Part shown: positions 7,814 to 18,171 of the stretch, piece after piece | Position numbering within the stretch: position 1 is the first letter of the stretch | Layout: every line of letters starts with the position of its first letter | NCBI RefSeq assembly: GCF_003044065.1 | Contig: NZ_PZJJ01000002.1 | Span: 62,001-126,000, forward strand | Origin: Alkalicoccus saliphilus | GTDB lineage: Bacteria; Bacillota; Bacilli; Bacillales; Salisediminibacteriaceae | Reading direction: 5' to 3' | Length of the DNA stretch: 64,000 nucleotides | Notes under the pieces: generated by a model | The model's input: the letters and a program-made list of their open reading frames with translations, nothing else | Databases searched by the model: none | What the model was told of the DNA's origin: nothing | Position numbers and translations under genes: made by a program

Positions 7814-8588
7814 GATTTCCATCCTTTCCTGCCGTCTAATCCGACTTAGTAACAATTGACGGATTAAGAAGATATAAGCTTATTCAGATGTGAATTATTA
7901 TATACTATAATAAATAAAGAACCAAAACAGTTTTAATGATCAGCTCTGCCTTGAAGTAGCTCTGCAGCAGATGAAGAAAGCGCATCCATTATTAAATCAG
8001 CCGGCAAATTCAGCAGGGCCTGATTTTTTTACAGAACTCTTTATGTTATATAGATCCAATCTGATTAAGTTTTAAGCTGCTTTGAAAATAAAAATTGAAC
8101 GTCCACTTTCGTTTCCATGGAGAGGCTTCCCGAGCGGACAGGCCTCAGCGGATTCCATCCTCCTGTGATCGGTTGGATGGATCTTCGACTAGGCCATCAT
8201 CGCTCTGAAGTCCCTTCGTGTCCACTACAGCTTATGACAAAAAGACCTCGTCCTTTCATCTGTCATTGTGCAGTGATTACGCATGAGTATCTCTGTTAAA
8301 GCTCCGGGTTGTGACTCAGGGAGAGAGAAGACGCTTTTCTAATAAAAAACAAGTTTGATTTTCCCATGTTTACGTAAGAGCCGCGAACTTTAACATAGCA
8401 AAGTTTTATATAATGAAGGCCATGAATGCTGTAGTTAATTTTAATCGCTGTGATTAAATTGAATTTACCAGAGTGAGAAGGTTTTCATAAGTCTGGCCTG
8501 ATATGTGGGTACAGCAGGGGTTACAGCGGAGCAGGACAGCCTGTATAGAAGCAGTAACGTAGGATAAAAAGGGGAAAGGCGGGGGAAG
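7814..8588. other. Intergenic region without a convincing gene
   Basis: About 770 bp. A short frame at 8117-8299 has no ribosome site and a composition like the repeats elsewhere. Near 8388-8404 the bases ACTTTAACATAGCAAAG match, in reverse, the head of the dispersed repeat family, so part of this region may be an eroded copy. A promoter for the nitrilase gene should lie near 7860-7930. I see no clear RNA structure. Confidence 0.4.
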
Positions 8589-9179
8589 ATGCGGGGATTT
8601 TTGGATATGATAGATTATGACGATATCGACAAAGGGATAGTAGTTACAGCTATTCTTGCAGTATTAATGGCTGTGATGATGCCCATTGTAATTGTGCTGC
8701 TTTTTCAGGAAATATTTTTCTATAATCAGGATCAGTGGCTGCTCTCCAGGCCGGCTCTTTCTTACATTATCGTTATAGGCAGCTTTCTGGTTATTCCGGT
8801 TGCAGCGATCATTTATTTCTCGACGAAAAAAATATGGAAGCGAATGCATCCAATAGTAGGTGGCGCTGCCTTTCTTTTGATCGCCCTTATGGCTCTGCCT
8901 ATAGCTTTTTCAGGGATGATGCACTACTATTATTTTGATGACGAAGGGTTTTCAGTCAATCCTCTCTTTTCCTTCGAAGAAAACCACTATGCTTGGGAGG
9001 AAATCGACCAAATTGCTCTTCACATTAACGAAGAAGGAGACCGTGCTTCCTATGAATCAATAGAATTATTTTTTTCGGTAGGGCAGCGGTATGAACTCAG
9101 CATGAACAGTGAACTTGTTACTTACAGGCAGCGTATATTCCGATCAGTGGAAGAGCACGGGGGAGAGATATTAAGATAG
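8589..9179 (+). CDS. Hypothetical membrane protein with C-terminal soluble domain
   Basis: 196 aa, not recognised. Three membrane segments are visible (about 19-41, 56-77 and 88-110). A cytosolic or external domain of about 85 residues follows, including FDDEGFSVNPLFSFEENHYAWEEIDQI. That pattern (strand, then a residue-specific W-E-E-I) recalls bacterial PH-like domains attached to membrane anchors, but this is a resemblance only. The start has G-rich sequence immediately upstream; Met7 (8607) is an alternative. It stands alone, with intergenic space on both sides. Confidence 0.65.
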   Translation: MRGFLDMIDYDDIDKGIVVTAILAVLMAVMMPIVIVLLFQEIFFYNQDQWLLSRPALSYIIVIGSFLVIPVAAIIYFSTKKIWKRMHPIVGGAAFLLIALMALPIAFSGMMHYYYFDDEGFSVNPLFSFEENHYAWEEIDQIALHINEEGDRASYESIELFFSVGQRYELSMNSELVTYRQRIFRSVEEHGGEILR

Positions 9180-9355
9180 CTCAATATAAACTCTTTTACG
9201 TGTAGTGAAACCCCGGATCTATATACTATTCAATCATTAGAGTTTCAACTAACGATCAAAAACCACTTTTTTCAAACGTTGAAGACTGGTTCTTTAATAG
9301 TTAAAGATGTAATGGCCGGAAAATTTATTGTTGTAAATGAATGGGGAGGCTTGTC

Positions 9356-10312
9356 ATGAGGAGAGAAAAAGTGAAAGTGCAGGGAGAAAGGTGGTTCCCG
9401 TCAGAAAAATCTTTTTCTGATGAGATGAGAGATTTATGGGGGAACTGGTATTGTGATTCGGAAACAGGAAAGCTTCGTGCGGTGCTTATGCACAGGCCGG
9501 GCCGGGAAATTGAAGGAATGACAGCAGAAACGGTGGAAAAATATCGTTTTCGGGGAGTAATCGATCCAGAGAAGGCTCGGCGGGAACACGACAAACTCAC
9601 GGAAGTATACAGAGATAAGGGAGTAGAGGTTCATTATGTGGAAAATCAGCGGATAGACAGGCCCAATGCAATGTTTATGCGGGATTTAATGCTTATGACG
9701 CCGGAGGGTGCAATCCTTTCACGTCCGGCGGTGTCTTCCCGGCGTGGCGAAGAAAAGGCAGTGGCAGAAAAATTCATCAAATTGGGTGTTCCTGTTATTA
9801 AAACGATCAATGGGGAAGGTTTTTTTGAAGGAGCCAATGCAATGTGGATCGACAGGGAGACGGTCATACTTGGGACAGGAAGCCGGACCAACGAAGCTGG
9901 AGCTCATCAGGTGGAAAGAGAACTCCGAAGCATTGGAGTAACAGAAATTATCCGTACCCCTGTACCGTACGGATCCATTCATCTCGATGGATTTATGAAC
10001 ATGGTGGATAAGAGGAAACTTGCTGTATTTCCTTGGCATTTAGCATATGATACTGCTGAATTACTGATGAATAAAGGTATTGAATTGATTGAAGTGACTA
10101 ATATTGAAGAAATTAAAAACGGGATGGCGCTTAATTTCATAGTACTGGAACCTGGGAAAATTGTAATGCCTGCAGGGTGTCCGGACTCCAAAGCAGTCTT
10201 CGAATCTCATCAAATAGAAGTTATTGAAGTAGAGTTGTCTGAACTTCTGAAAGGGTGGGGGGCGGTCCATTGTATGACAGCATTTTTGAGAAGAGATACA
10301 GCTATAAGTTAA
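9356..10312 (+). CDS. Amidinotransferase / arginine deiminase-fold hydrolase (DDAH-like)
   Basis: 318-aa guanidine-modifying enzyme. The catalytic residues are visible: Asp110 in RPNAMFMRDLM, Glu158 in FFEGANAMW, His209 in GSIHLDGFMNMVD and the nucleophile Cys306 in GWGAVHCMTAF. The family includes dimethylarginine dimethylaminohydrolase, arginine deiminase and glycine amidinotransferase. Its length and HLDGFMNMVD motif suit the DDAH-like or arginine-dihydrolase branch better than classical ArcA (about 410 aa). The start at 9356 is preferred over 9341 because GGGGAGG (9343-9349) lies six bases upstream. It is a single gene with its own terminator and no arc genes nearby, so the substrate stays open. 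Confidence 0.8.
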   Translation: MRREKVKVQGERWFPSEKSFSDEMRDLWGNWYCDSETGKLRAVLMHRPGREIEGMTAETVEKYRFRGVIDPEKARREHDKLTEVYRDKGVEVHYVENQRIDRPNAMFMRDLMLMTPEGAILSRPAVSSRRGEEKAVAEKFIKLGVPVIKTINGEGFFEGANAMWIDRETVILGTGSRTNEAGAHQVERELRSIGVTEIIRTPVPYGSIHLDGFMNMVDKRKLAVFPWHLAYDTAELLMNKGIELIEVTNIEEIKNGMALNFIVLEPGKIVMPAGCPDSKAVFESHQIEVIEVELSELLKGWGAVHCMTAFLRRDTAIS

Positions 10313-10368
10313 TAAAAAGGATACAGGCCGAAGTGGAAATTATACTTTGAAACGTTAATTATTGGATG

Positions 10369-10406
10369 AGAATCGGAGAGGGGGGCTCTCCGATTCTTTT
10401 TGTTTA
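10369..10406 (+). terminator. Rho-independent terminator of the amidinotransferase-fold gene
   Basis: AGAATCGGAGAG (10369-10380) pairs perfectly with CTCTCCGATTCT (10386-10397) around a G5 loop, followed by a T-rich tail. No gene is seen from here to 10690. Confidence 0.92.
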
Positions 10407-10690
10407 TATAAAAAGTTTTTACCAAAATGTCCGGCATGGACGAAGGTGGAATTCAGCGAAGTCGGAAGATTTTTTTCAAAGCCTGAGACTAACAGCTGAA
10501 GACAGGCCCTGCGTCAGAGTTGAATGCAGGAGAAAACCTGTACACCCGGAAAAATAATAATCTCAGACCTGGACATAATCAGGGGGACTGATGAAGCAGG
10601 ATTTTGTGTGCGTCCAACAGACTAACCCGGAGCTGCAGTAGATATGCATATAAATGAGCTTATAATATTATTTGTTCCAGGTGAAGGGAA

Positions 10691-12076
10691 CTAAGAAAAA
10701 TGCAGCTCAATCTTTTGGTAGTCATCCTTCCGTCCGGTTTCGTCAGCAAGCTGTTTAAAAGCTTCCAAAAGAAACTTACGGTCAAGCCGGTAAATTTTGT
10801 CCGGGTCAAGATGCAAAGCTGTATCGTATATGAAATCCCACACTGCCTGCTTTTTCTGCTCGTCAATAGCCGGGGCTAACTTGCTGAATGCTTTTGTCAT
10901 TTCTGCGATTATTAAATGGTCATTGCCGGCATAGAAACGGATGTAGCCAAAGCCTTTGTGAAGATATGATTCAAACGATTCCGACACGAGAATAACCCGG
11001 ACCTGCCTGTCGTGATCGACAAGGTACGGAGTAAAAGTAACGTGACTGACGACGTTCAGCATCAGTTCTGCCATCTGATGAATACTGTTTATGACAGTTT
11101 TTGGGTCATTGTTACCGAGTGATTTAACGGCTATTTCTGAAAGTTTATGCATACCAAGGTGGAGATCCTGAACTTCAAGCTCTTTATGACCGATACGGAT
11201 CATGTCGAAGTATTGGTTCTCATCGATTGCTTCAACGTTTTTACCCCAGTAGCTGAAAAGTGTATTTCCTTCAAGAACATACTCTCCCATACTTACATGA
11301 AATTGAATGATGACATTGTCTCTGCGGGCGTGTTCAATCATTTTGCGGTAGTCGATAAGCTGAATATAACCGTTACGTTCAGCCGGAACGAAAGTTTCTT
11401 TAGATTTTTCTTCATTCATAATGTATCCGGGCTCTTTCGTACGATAAACTTCCAGCTCTTCGCTAAGCGTCGTTTTAATTATTTTCTGCGAATTTTTTTT
11501 CATGGTGTCAGTAATATTGTGCACCTGCATCCAGGTGGTCGCATGGTTAATAAAATAAATAAACGTTATCGATGACAAGAAAGTTACAGATATCGTAACT
11601 GCCGGCACAACGGCGAATACCTCTCTCTGGGTGCTGCCGATAAAAAGAAACACAACGAGCACGTAAACAAAGTTACCGTTGAATATACCGAGGGCATGCT
11701 GCGTTTTTTTATCTGATACAAAATTAAGAAGCATTCTTGGTGAAAATTGTCCGCTGAACGTAGTCAGGAAGACAAGCAGGGAGTTCAGCGTGAAGGCACT
11801 TAATGTCAGAATACCACCGATCAGGGTACTGACAAGAACCTGCGTAGCTTCTGCACTGATCCGCATAATTGGCGGCACATATGTTTCAGCTTCCATTAAA
11901 ATATCCGCTGTCAGTGTAGCCGCAACGAGAAGCAGTGAAAGAGTGATATATAATAGCGGCATGTACCATAGCGTGGACTGCATTTCATGTTTTCTTTCCC
12001 GTCTGTTCATTTGAAAATATTTTCTCAACGATTCAGGAAGCCATTTATACAATGAAAAATTCCTCCGTTTCAACAT
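10691..12076 (-). CDS. DUF2254 family membrane protein
   Basis: 461 aa with four membrane segments in the N-terminal half (roughly 36-58, 80-106, 128-150 and 155-178) and a soluble C-terminal half. The sequence fits DUF2254: STLIGGILTLSAFTLNSLLVFLTTFSGQFSPRMLLNF is the family's signature region, although the function is not known. No strong ribosome site precedes the start, so the exact N-terminus is less sure. Monocistronic on the minus strand. The role may be ion transport or osmotic response, which is only a guess from topology. Confidence 0.8.
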   Translation of the reverse strand: MLKRRNFSLYKWLPESLRKYFQMNRRERKHEMQSTLWYMPLLYITLSLLLVAATLTADILMEAETYVPPIMRISAEATQVLVSTLIGGILTLSAFTLNSLLVFLTTFSGQFSPRMLLNFVSDKKTQHALGIFNGNFVYVLVVFLFIGSTQREVFAVVPAVTISVTFLSSITFIYFINHATTWMQVHNITDTMKKNSQKIIKTTLSEELEVYRTKEPGYIMNEEKSKETFVPAERNGYIQLIDYRKMIEHARRDNVIIQFHVSMGEYVLEGNTLFSYWGKNVEAIDENQYFDMIRIGHKELEVQDLHLGMHKLSEIAVKSLGNNDPKTVINSIHQMAELMLNVVSHVTFTPYLVDHDRQVRVILVSESFESYLHKGFGYIRFYAGNDHLIIAEMTKAFSKLAPAIDEQKKQAVWDFIYDTALHLDPDKIYRLDRKFLLEAFKQLADETGRKDDYQKIELHFS

Positions 12077-12636
12077 ATTTAGTTTTATTATTGTTCATTA
12101 AAAGCTGCTGGCAGCCGCAATTGTATTTCCAGCAGTCTATGATACAAATAGAACTATTAAATTTAAAAAGCACTTTTCCCTCATACCCGCTCCCAAAACT
12201 TCAATAAACTCGAAATGATGATTTTGTTTACAGGGGGTCGTTACTCCTGTGTAAAATGATTTTCTACTCGTCGTCATGAAGTGGTGCCCTGCCACTTCTA
12301 AAGTATCAGATATCACCGGTTCCAGCGAATGGGCGAGGCATTTTACTGAAAATTGTTCACTAAAATGAAAAAAATTAAGCACAACAGCTTATAAATTGAT
12401 ATAATAACTTGGAAGTATTTTGTAATATTAAGATGCATTAGTAATTTTATTTTCCGTTAAATGTTAATAAATAATAGGGGGGGATGCTACTTTTCACGGG
12501 AACAGGCGGCAAGACTGCCCTGCTGCTATTTTGAAGAAATTTCACTGCGGGTGCGGGGGAATTTCTCCAGCTGCAGCTTTTTAAAGTAATGCTGGAGTAC
12601 AGCAGATTAGTAAAAAGAATTGAAAGGGATGGGAAG
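12077..12636. other. Intergenic region, promoter DNA only
   Basis: 560 bp between divergent genes. A minus-strand frame at 12137-12382 lacks a ribosome site and recognisable sequence. GAAGTGG / CCACTTC (about 12279-12299) could form a small hairpin. A TATAAT-like hexamer near 12401 may serve the SpoIID gene. Nothing else is supportable. Confidence 0.4.
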
Positions 12637-15570
12637 ATGAAAAGAACTATTGGGACGATATTTATTTCTTTTTTGTTAAGCTTATTTTTGTTTGGAGGTT
12701 TCGCTTCAGCAGAAGTGAAAGAAATAACGGTAGACTTAAAGCAGTATATAAACAACGCTTCATCCGTTAATGTCGAGTTAAAAGGTGATTATTATCTTGA
12801 AGACGGTACTGTAATGGAAGAAGGAAAAAATTATCAAGTTAAGACGGACGGTCAGAATATACTGTTTATGAACGGGACGGAGAAAAAAGCTGAAAGCAGG
12901 AGTTTTACTTTAACCCCTGAAAAGTACGAAAATCAATATATTAAAATCAACGATCAGAGTTATCTTGGAAACATGAAATTTCAGTCAGACAAACGGGGGA
13001 GCAGCTATGCAGTACTTCCTACAAACACCCTTTTATTTGAAGATTATTTGAAAGGTGTAGTTCCAAGAGAAATGAGTGACAGCACAGGAAATACAGACGC
13101 TCAAGGAAACAGCGGACTGGAAGCCCTGAAAGCACAGGCTATAATTGCGAGAACTTTTGCCCAGGCAAGAATGGACAGAACTTTGGAGGATACGACCAAC
13201 GATCAGGTATACGGTGGTCTTCTGGATGCGCCGAACAGTATCAAAGCTGTGAACGAAACCGTCGGAGAGGTACTCACTTACGAAGGCAAACTGTTTGAAA
13301 CATTTTATTCAGCCAGTAATGGGGGAATCGTCCAGTCCAATGTAAATGCATGGGGAGGAAGCTCCCTGCCATATTTGCAAAAGAGAACCGATGACTATGA
13401 TCCTAAGCCTGAATGGAATTTCGACATTAAGCGGAAGGATGCTGGTTCTCCTGTTTATAAAATATTTGAAAACCTGGTCAAAAGACACGGGGGAGATGAT
13501 TTCTCAAGTGGAGAAGTAAAAGTAAAAGATATCATTAATATTGTTCCACTTGATTTTGCTTCTAACGAAAGGATTTTAATGCAGGTTGAGGCTTTAGTTG
13601 AGAAGAATGGAAGTTCTTCTACTTTGAAGTTTAAAGCCCCTGTTTATGAATTTCGCATTGAGCTTTTAGGTTCAGGTATAAGCGGCATGGGGAGTCATGT
13701 CATTACTGACGTCAAGGTTACAAACAATGCGATTTCGTTGAAGGGTAAAGGACTTGGCCATGGGGTAGGTTTAAGTCAGCGGGGGGCTATTCAACGGGCT
13801 TTGAATGGTTACAGCGATCAAAGTATTTTAGCTTTTTACTTCCCTAATGCGTTAATCGAACATAACGGTGATCAATACGATCCGGATAACGTAAGCTGGA
13901 AAGTACCTTCAGAACCTGATGAGACTAAAGAAGATAAAATGTCTCTGAAAGAATTTTATGCAGACGTCAATCCCGGTAACGATCTGCGGGTAACGGTTTC
14001 GACTTCCAGGTCGGGGAATTTAGAAGTACATTTGAAAAAAGACGGAGAAATTGTCGAGACGCTTCAGGAACGTACCTGGCTCAGTGCCGGAGATAATAAT
14101 TACAGTTTTGATGCATCTGAACTGGAAGGTACATATACCGTTTCAGTAAGAGCTGCTGATGCCGACAGCAACGTTGTAAATGAATCGAAATCAGTCAGCT
14201 TCGACGACTTGTCTCAATTAATAAAGTCTATGGATATCAGTTCAAAAGACAGGAAAGTAGAAATTACGTATGAAACCGCAAGGAACAGTAATGTTTCCAT
14301 AAATATATTGGACGAAAATGATGAACTGATAGAAGAATTAAAATCCAGAAGCTGGGATAAGGCCGGGAAAGAAACAATTTCCTGGGATCCTGGGGAGCTT
14401 TCAGGCGAATTTACTTTTGAGTTAAGAGCAGCAGATGGTATGCAGGTCGCCTATGAAACGAAAACAGTCACTATCGAAGAGTTAAAAAAACTGGAAGACA
14501 TGATTGAGCTGACGAATGTTGAATACAAGGATGGTAAAGTTATCGTTGCTTTTACTTCCGAAACTGGTGCGAATCTTTCTATAGATCTTCTGGATAATAA
14601 TGAACAAAAAGTAAAAGAATTAAAATCCAGATCGTGGGACAGTGCCGGCTCCTATGAAATAGAATGGGAAGTAGAAGATGTGCATGGCGGCCACATTGTT
14701 CAATTAAGAGCAGCAGACGGGAACGAGGTAATTTTTAAAGAAGAATCAGTGGAAATTCCTTCTCCTCTTTCAGCTGTAATCAATGATATTAAACTGGAAG
14801 ACAGAGAAGTACTTGTAAGCTATGAAACGATGAAAAATGCCAATGTTTCGATTGAAGTATACGATAAAGACGGCAGTCAAGTTGATACGGTGAAAGAAAG
14901 AAGCTGGGATCAGGCTGGAAAAAACACAGTAACCTGGGATGCCGGGACGTATACAGGTACGCATACATTTAAGCTTCGGGCGGCAGACGGAAGTAAAGTA
15001 GTGTATGAGGAAAAATCGCTGGAGATTCCGGGACTGGATTTGGTTACTAAAGCAGCCTTGGATCTTGAAAACCGTAAAGTATCCTTCACTTATAAAACGA
15101 TGAAAAATGCCAATGTTTCAATCGAAGTATTCGATAAAGACGGCAGTCATGTTGATACGATGAAAGAAAGAAGCTGGGACCAGGCTGGAGAAAATACAGT
15201 AACCTGGGAGGCCGGCTCCTACGCCGGCAAGTACACATTTGAGCTTCGGGCAGCAGATGGAAATGAAGTAGTGTATGAGGAAAAGTCACTGGAAATTCCT
15301 GAGATTGGACTGGCAGTAGTGAATGAGATGAAAATTGACAGTGAAGAGGTTGAAATGCATTATACGACCTATAACAATGCTAACGTTTCGGCTGCTGTCT
15401 ATGGCAGTCAAGGCAACAAAGTAAAAGATATTAAAGAAAGAACATGGGACAAAGCAGGAAGCAGCAAAGTAAACTGGGACAGCGAAGGTCTAACTGGAGA
15501 ATTCATAATCGAGCTGCGGGTGGCGGATGGAAGCGAAGTTATATATTTGGAAGAGGACATACTATTATAA
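12637..15570 (+). CDS. Secreted SpoIID/LytB-domain protein with tandem FlgD-like Ig repeats
   Basis: 977 aa. A signal peptide (residues 1-25, ending GGFASA) is followed by a linker and a SpoIID domain from about 120 to 410, with LKGVVPREMSD, ALKAQAIIARTFA and a terminal GKGLGHGVGLSQRGA. SpoIID proteins are lytic transglycosylases that cut denuded peptidoglycan. After residue 440 come about six repeats of about 85-90 residues, each with a (S/T)WD-A-G...WD...RAADG core that resembles the FlgD Ig-like fold and probably binds wall or extracellular targets. Two repeats (DNA 14821 and 15091, 270 bp apart) are nearly identical, which suggests recent duplication. It is far longer than sporulation SpoIID (about 340 aa), so a vegetative LytB-like role is likely. 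Start chosen after AAGGGATGGGAAG. Confidence 0.88.
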   Translation: MKRTIGTIFISFLLSLFLFGGFASAEVKEITVDLKQYINNASSVNVELKGDYYLEDGTVMEEGKNYQVKTDGQNILFMNGTEKKAESRSFTLTPEKYENQYIKINDQSYLGNMKFQSDKRGSSYAVLPTNTLLFEDYLKGVVPREMSDSTGNTDAQGNSGLEALKAQAIIARTFAQARMDRTLEDTTNDQVYGGLLDAPNSIKAVNETVGEVLTYEGKLFETFYSASNGGIVQSNVNAWGGSSLPYLQKRTDDYDPKPEWNFDIKRKDAGSPVYKIFENLVKRHGGDDFSSGEVKVKDIINIVPLDFASNERILMQVEALVEKNGSSSTLKFKAPVYEFRIELLGSGISGMGSHVITDVKVTNNAISLKGKGLGHGVGLSQRGAIQRALNGYSDQSILAFYFPNALIEHNGDQYDPDNVSWKVPSEPDETKEDKMSLKEFYADVNPGNDLRVTVSTSRSGNLEVHLKKDGEIVETLQERTWLSAGDNNYSFDASELEGTYTVSVRAADADSNVVNESKSVSFDDLSQLIKSMDISSKDRKVEITYETARNSNVSINILDENDELIEELKSRSWDKAGKETISWDPGELSGEFTFELRAADGMQVAYETKTVTIEELKKLEDMIELTNVEYKDGKVIVAFTSETGANLSIDLLDNNEQKVKELKSRSWDSAGSYEIEWEVEDVHGGHIVQLRAADGNEVIFKEESVEIPSPLSAVINDIKLEDREVLVSYETMKNANVSIEVYDKDGSQVDTVKERSWDQAGKNTVTWDAGTYTGTHTFKLRAADGSKVVYEEKSLEIPGLDLVTKAALDLENRKVSFTYKTMKNANVSIEVFDKDGSHVDTMKERSWDQAGENTVTWEAGSYAGKYTFELRAADGNEVVYEEKSLEIPEIGLAVVNEMKIDSEEVEMHYTTYNNANVSAAVYGSQGNKVKDIKERTWDKAGSSKVNWDSEGLTGEFIIELRVADGSEVIYLEEDILL

Positions 15571-15591
15571 ACGATAATAGAAAAAAACGAT

Positions 15592-15630
15592 AAAAGGTTT
15601 CCGGCTTAAAATCCGGAAACCTTTTATTTT
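15592..15630 (+). terminator. Rho-independent terminator of the SpoIID-domain gene
   Basis: AAAAGGTTTCCGG (15592-15604) pairs with CCGGAAACCTTTT (15613-15625) and is followed by ATTTTG. Confidence 0.93.
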
Positions 15631-16030
15631 GTTACGGTCAAATAACCTTCAGTAAACCAGATATTCATAATTTGGTTCTGAATAAATGAACCAGGTGAAA
15701 TTCCGGGTATATCTAACATAATTAAAGCCGCAAGTCTGCCAAGGTTCCCGTATTCACGAATACAAAGATAAACAGAACCGACAAAGATCAGGGAGGCAGA
15801 TTAATGTTTACAGCAGCGATGAACGATCCATATCGAAAAGACCGTGTACAGTGAGGAGAATGGAAATATCGGGAAAAATACCCGAAGATGAAAAAGGGCA
15901 CTCCTGCTCAGATTACTGGTAGTCTCCCTTTAAAAATAAATAATAAAGCACCTTGAATTTATTCGGTGGGGTTCAGGACTATTGAAAGCTCTTAAAATTC
16001 TTCAGTAAGTTTTACTTATTAAGAGGTTCG
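15631..16030. other. Intergenic region, nothing recognised
   Basis: 400 bp between the SpoIID-gene terminator and the convergent acyl-CoA ligase. No open frame with a ribosome site, no clear hairpin and no match to the repeat families was seen. Confidence 0.4.
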
Positions 16031-17623
16031 TTAGTTTATAAACCGGTCTTTTCCTTCCCAGAATGGTTTGCGCAGCTGCACTTTTTGTATTTTACCAGAA
16101 GCTGTTTTCGGCAGGGCATCTGTAAAGGTAATCCCTTTAGGAACTTTAAAGTGAGCCATATGCTCCCGCGCAAATTGAATTAGATCATCCTGGGTTACCT
16201 CGGCTTCCTCCCGAAGAACAACAATTGCATGAGGAGCTTCACCCCACTTTTCGTGAGGAACAGAAATAATTGCTGCTTCGAGTACGGCGGGATGTTCGTA
16301 TAGAACTCCTTCGACTTCTATAGAAGATATATTTTCTCCACCGCTGATGATTACATCTTTTTTTCGATCTACAATTTCAACATATCCTCCTTCATCTACA
16401 TTAGCCATATCTCCAGTGTGGAAAAAACCATCCCTTATAGTAGAAGCTGTAGCTTCAGGATTTTTCCAGTATCCTTCCATTACATTATTCGACCGGACGA
16501 CGATTTCCCCGGCTGATTTCCCATCCCAGGGAACGTCTTCCCCTTCATCGTTAACTACCCTTACATCACTCCCGATCATTTCATATCCCTGCTTAGCTTT
16601 AAGCCGGTGCTTGTCTTCCGGAGCAAGATCTTTTTGTTCTGTAAGTAACTGGGAAGTTGTTACGAGCGGAGAAGTTTCTGTCATACCATAAACTTGAATG
16701 AATTCCCATTTAAGATCTTCTTCGATTCGTTTCACGAAAGCTGGAGGAGGGGCTGATCCTGCAATAACTATCCGAAGTTCTTGATCCAGTTTATAAGGAT
16801 CTTTTAAGCTGCCGTATGATTCTATAACCATGTTAAGGACCGTGGGTGCCATGTGCATGACAGTCACCCCTTCAGATTTGACGTTTTCCAGAATAGAATG
16901 TCCATCCATTTCCCGCTGCATAACCTGTGTACATCCATTGGCAGTATAATAAAAAGGAGATCCCCAGCCATTGACATGAAACATTGGCAGAACATGGAGA
17001 AGCGTATCATCGTCCCTTACCCTAAGATGGTGCATTGTAGTCAGAGCGTGCAGGTAGCTGCTTCTGTGGGTAAGCATAACTCCTTTCGGATTCCCGGTTG
17101 TACCACTTGTGTATAATAGACAGGCCAGATCGTTCTCTTCAAGTGGGGCTCTTTCTGCCGGAGAGTCCTTAAACCCTGCAAGCCACTTTTCATAGGAAAG
17201 ATCTTCACCTTTATCTTCTTCCATTCCGTGAACGATAAAAGTTTCGACTGTTTCCAGCTGATCTTTTATACCTTTGATTCTTTCATAAAGGACGTGATCT
17301 ACAAAAAGCACTTTTGATTCCGCATGATTTAATATGAAAATATAATCTTCCGGTTTCAAACGGGTATTAAGGGAATTCATAACTCCTCCGGCCTGAAAGA
17401 CCCCATAAAATCCTTCGAACATTTCAAGCGAGTTTGGAGCCAGGTAGGAAACGCGGTCTCCTTTTTCAATGCCGAGAGACTGGAGTCCTCTTGTCAGCTT
17501 CTGGACACGCTGGGCAACCTCCTTATAAGTGAGTCTTCTTTCTCCATCAATAACTGCCGTTTTATTAGAGTAATACTTCACAGCCCGATCAAGAAAGTCT
17601 GTCAAAATTAATGGTACATGCAT
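16031..17623 (-). CDS. Acyl-CoA synthetase (AMP-forming, fatty-acid type)
   Basis: 530-aa ANL-superfamily ligase that activates a carboxylic acid, probably medium- or long-chain fatty acid, to acyl-CoA via an acyl-AMP. Visible motifs are the P-loop LLYTSGTTGNPKGVMLTH (about 175-192), VYGMTETSP, HTGDMANVDEGGYVEIVDRKKD and the C-terminal lysine motif PKTASGKIQK. The start at 17623 is set by AGGAGG (17631-17636) seven bases upstream; the longer open frame to 17851 has no site. It is transcribed alone and divergently from cstA. Chain-length preference cannot be read from the sequence. Confidence 0.88.
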   Translation of the reverse strand: MHVPLILTDFLDRAVKYYSNKTAVIDGERRLTYKEVAQRVQKLTRGLQSLGIEKGDRVSYLAPNSLEMFEGFYGVFQAGGVMNSLNTRLKPEDYIFILNHAESKVLFVDHVLYERIKGIKDQLETVETFIVHGMEEDKGEDLSYEKWLAGFKDSPAERAPLEENDLACLLYTSGTTGNPKGVMLTHRSSYLHALTTMHHLRVRDDDTLLHVLPMFHVNGWGSPFYYTANGCTQVMQREMDGHSILENVKSEGVTVMHMAPTVLNMVIESYGSLKDPYKLDQELRIVIAGSAPPPAFVKRIEEDLKWEFIQVYGMTETSPLVTTSQLLTEQKDLAPEDKHRLKAKQGYEMIGSDVRVVNDEGEDVPWDGKSAGEIVVRSNNVMEGYWKNPEATASTIRDGFFHTGDMANVDEGGYVEIVDRKKDVIISGGENISSIEVEGVLYEHPAVLEAAIISVPHEKWGEAPHAIVVLREEAEVTQDDLIQFAREHMAHFKVPKGITFTDALPKTASGKIQKVQLRKPFWEGKDRFIN

Positions 17624-18171
17624 ATAAATACCTCCTAAGTAAAAAATAAAAGCCGGCCGCCTGTCTGATAACGCTTTCATAAAGAGCCGGTGTAAGCTCC
17701 ATGATGTTTTTGGAGATGCCGACGGCTTATTCCAACTGCCGTGGACGGACACAGTGTCCATAAAGGAAGGCCTTGAAATAGAATTAAATTGGTTGAAAAT
17801 TTTTAAAATTTTATACACCGTGAAAGACGGTAAGGGTTTGAAATGGTCCATTGGGAAGAGGAAAGATAAATAACGCTTATATACGGAGGCCTAATTTGAG
17901 CGTATCTGTTTTTGACAAGACCGTCAATAAAATTTTGACAATTTTAAATCAGGAGAAGACTGCTTCAAACAATAGGAAGGGAAAACCTGTGGCATTACTG
18001 AAAATATTTCAAGGGAAGAAATCTAACCACGACTGATTTGTTTAAATTTTCGAAATCATTTACAAATACAGATTTATTGCTAGAATTGATAATAGACTGC
18101 TTCTTTTATGGAAGCGTTTTTAAAGGAGGGGAATTTCACCGTAGTAAACTAGTTACAGAGGAGGATGACGT
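17624..18171. other. Divergent promoter region between acyl-CoA ligase and cstA
   Basis: 548 bp. A possible cstA promoter is TTTACA (18059-18064), 16 bp, TAGAAT (18081-18086). An imperfect palindrome GGACACAGTGTCC (17747-17759) lies upstream of the ligase gene. No FadR-like box was found. The short frame 17851-18036 has no ribosome site and is not called. Confidence 0.4.

Noticed and set aside
8117-8299. 60-codon plus-strand frame
   Set aside because: No ribosome site, odd composition with many Pro, His and Cys, and no recognisable motif; it lies in GC-rich, repeat-like intergenic DNA.
12137-12382. 81-codon minus-strand frame between DUF2254 and SpoIID genes
   Set aside because: No Shine-Dalgarno sequence and no family resemblance; sequence reads as promoter or spacer DNA.
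17747-17759. Palindrome GGACACAGTGTCC upstream of the acyl-CoA ligase, considered as an operator
   Set aside because: It is a single short site, unlike the Bacillus FadR box, and could be chance.
17851-18036. 61-codon plus-strand frame before cstA
   Set aside because: No ribosome site, and it runs into the cstA promoter region; protein looks random.
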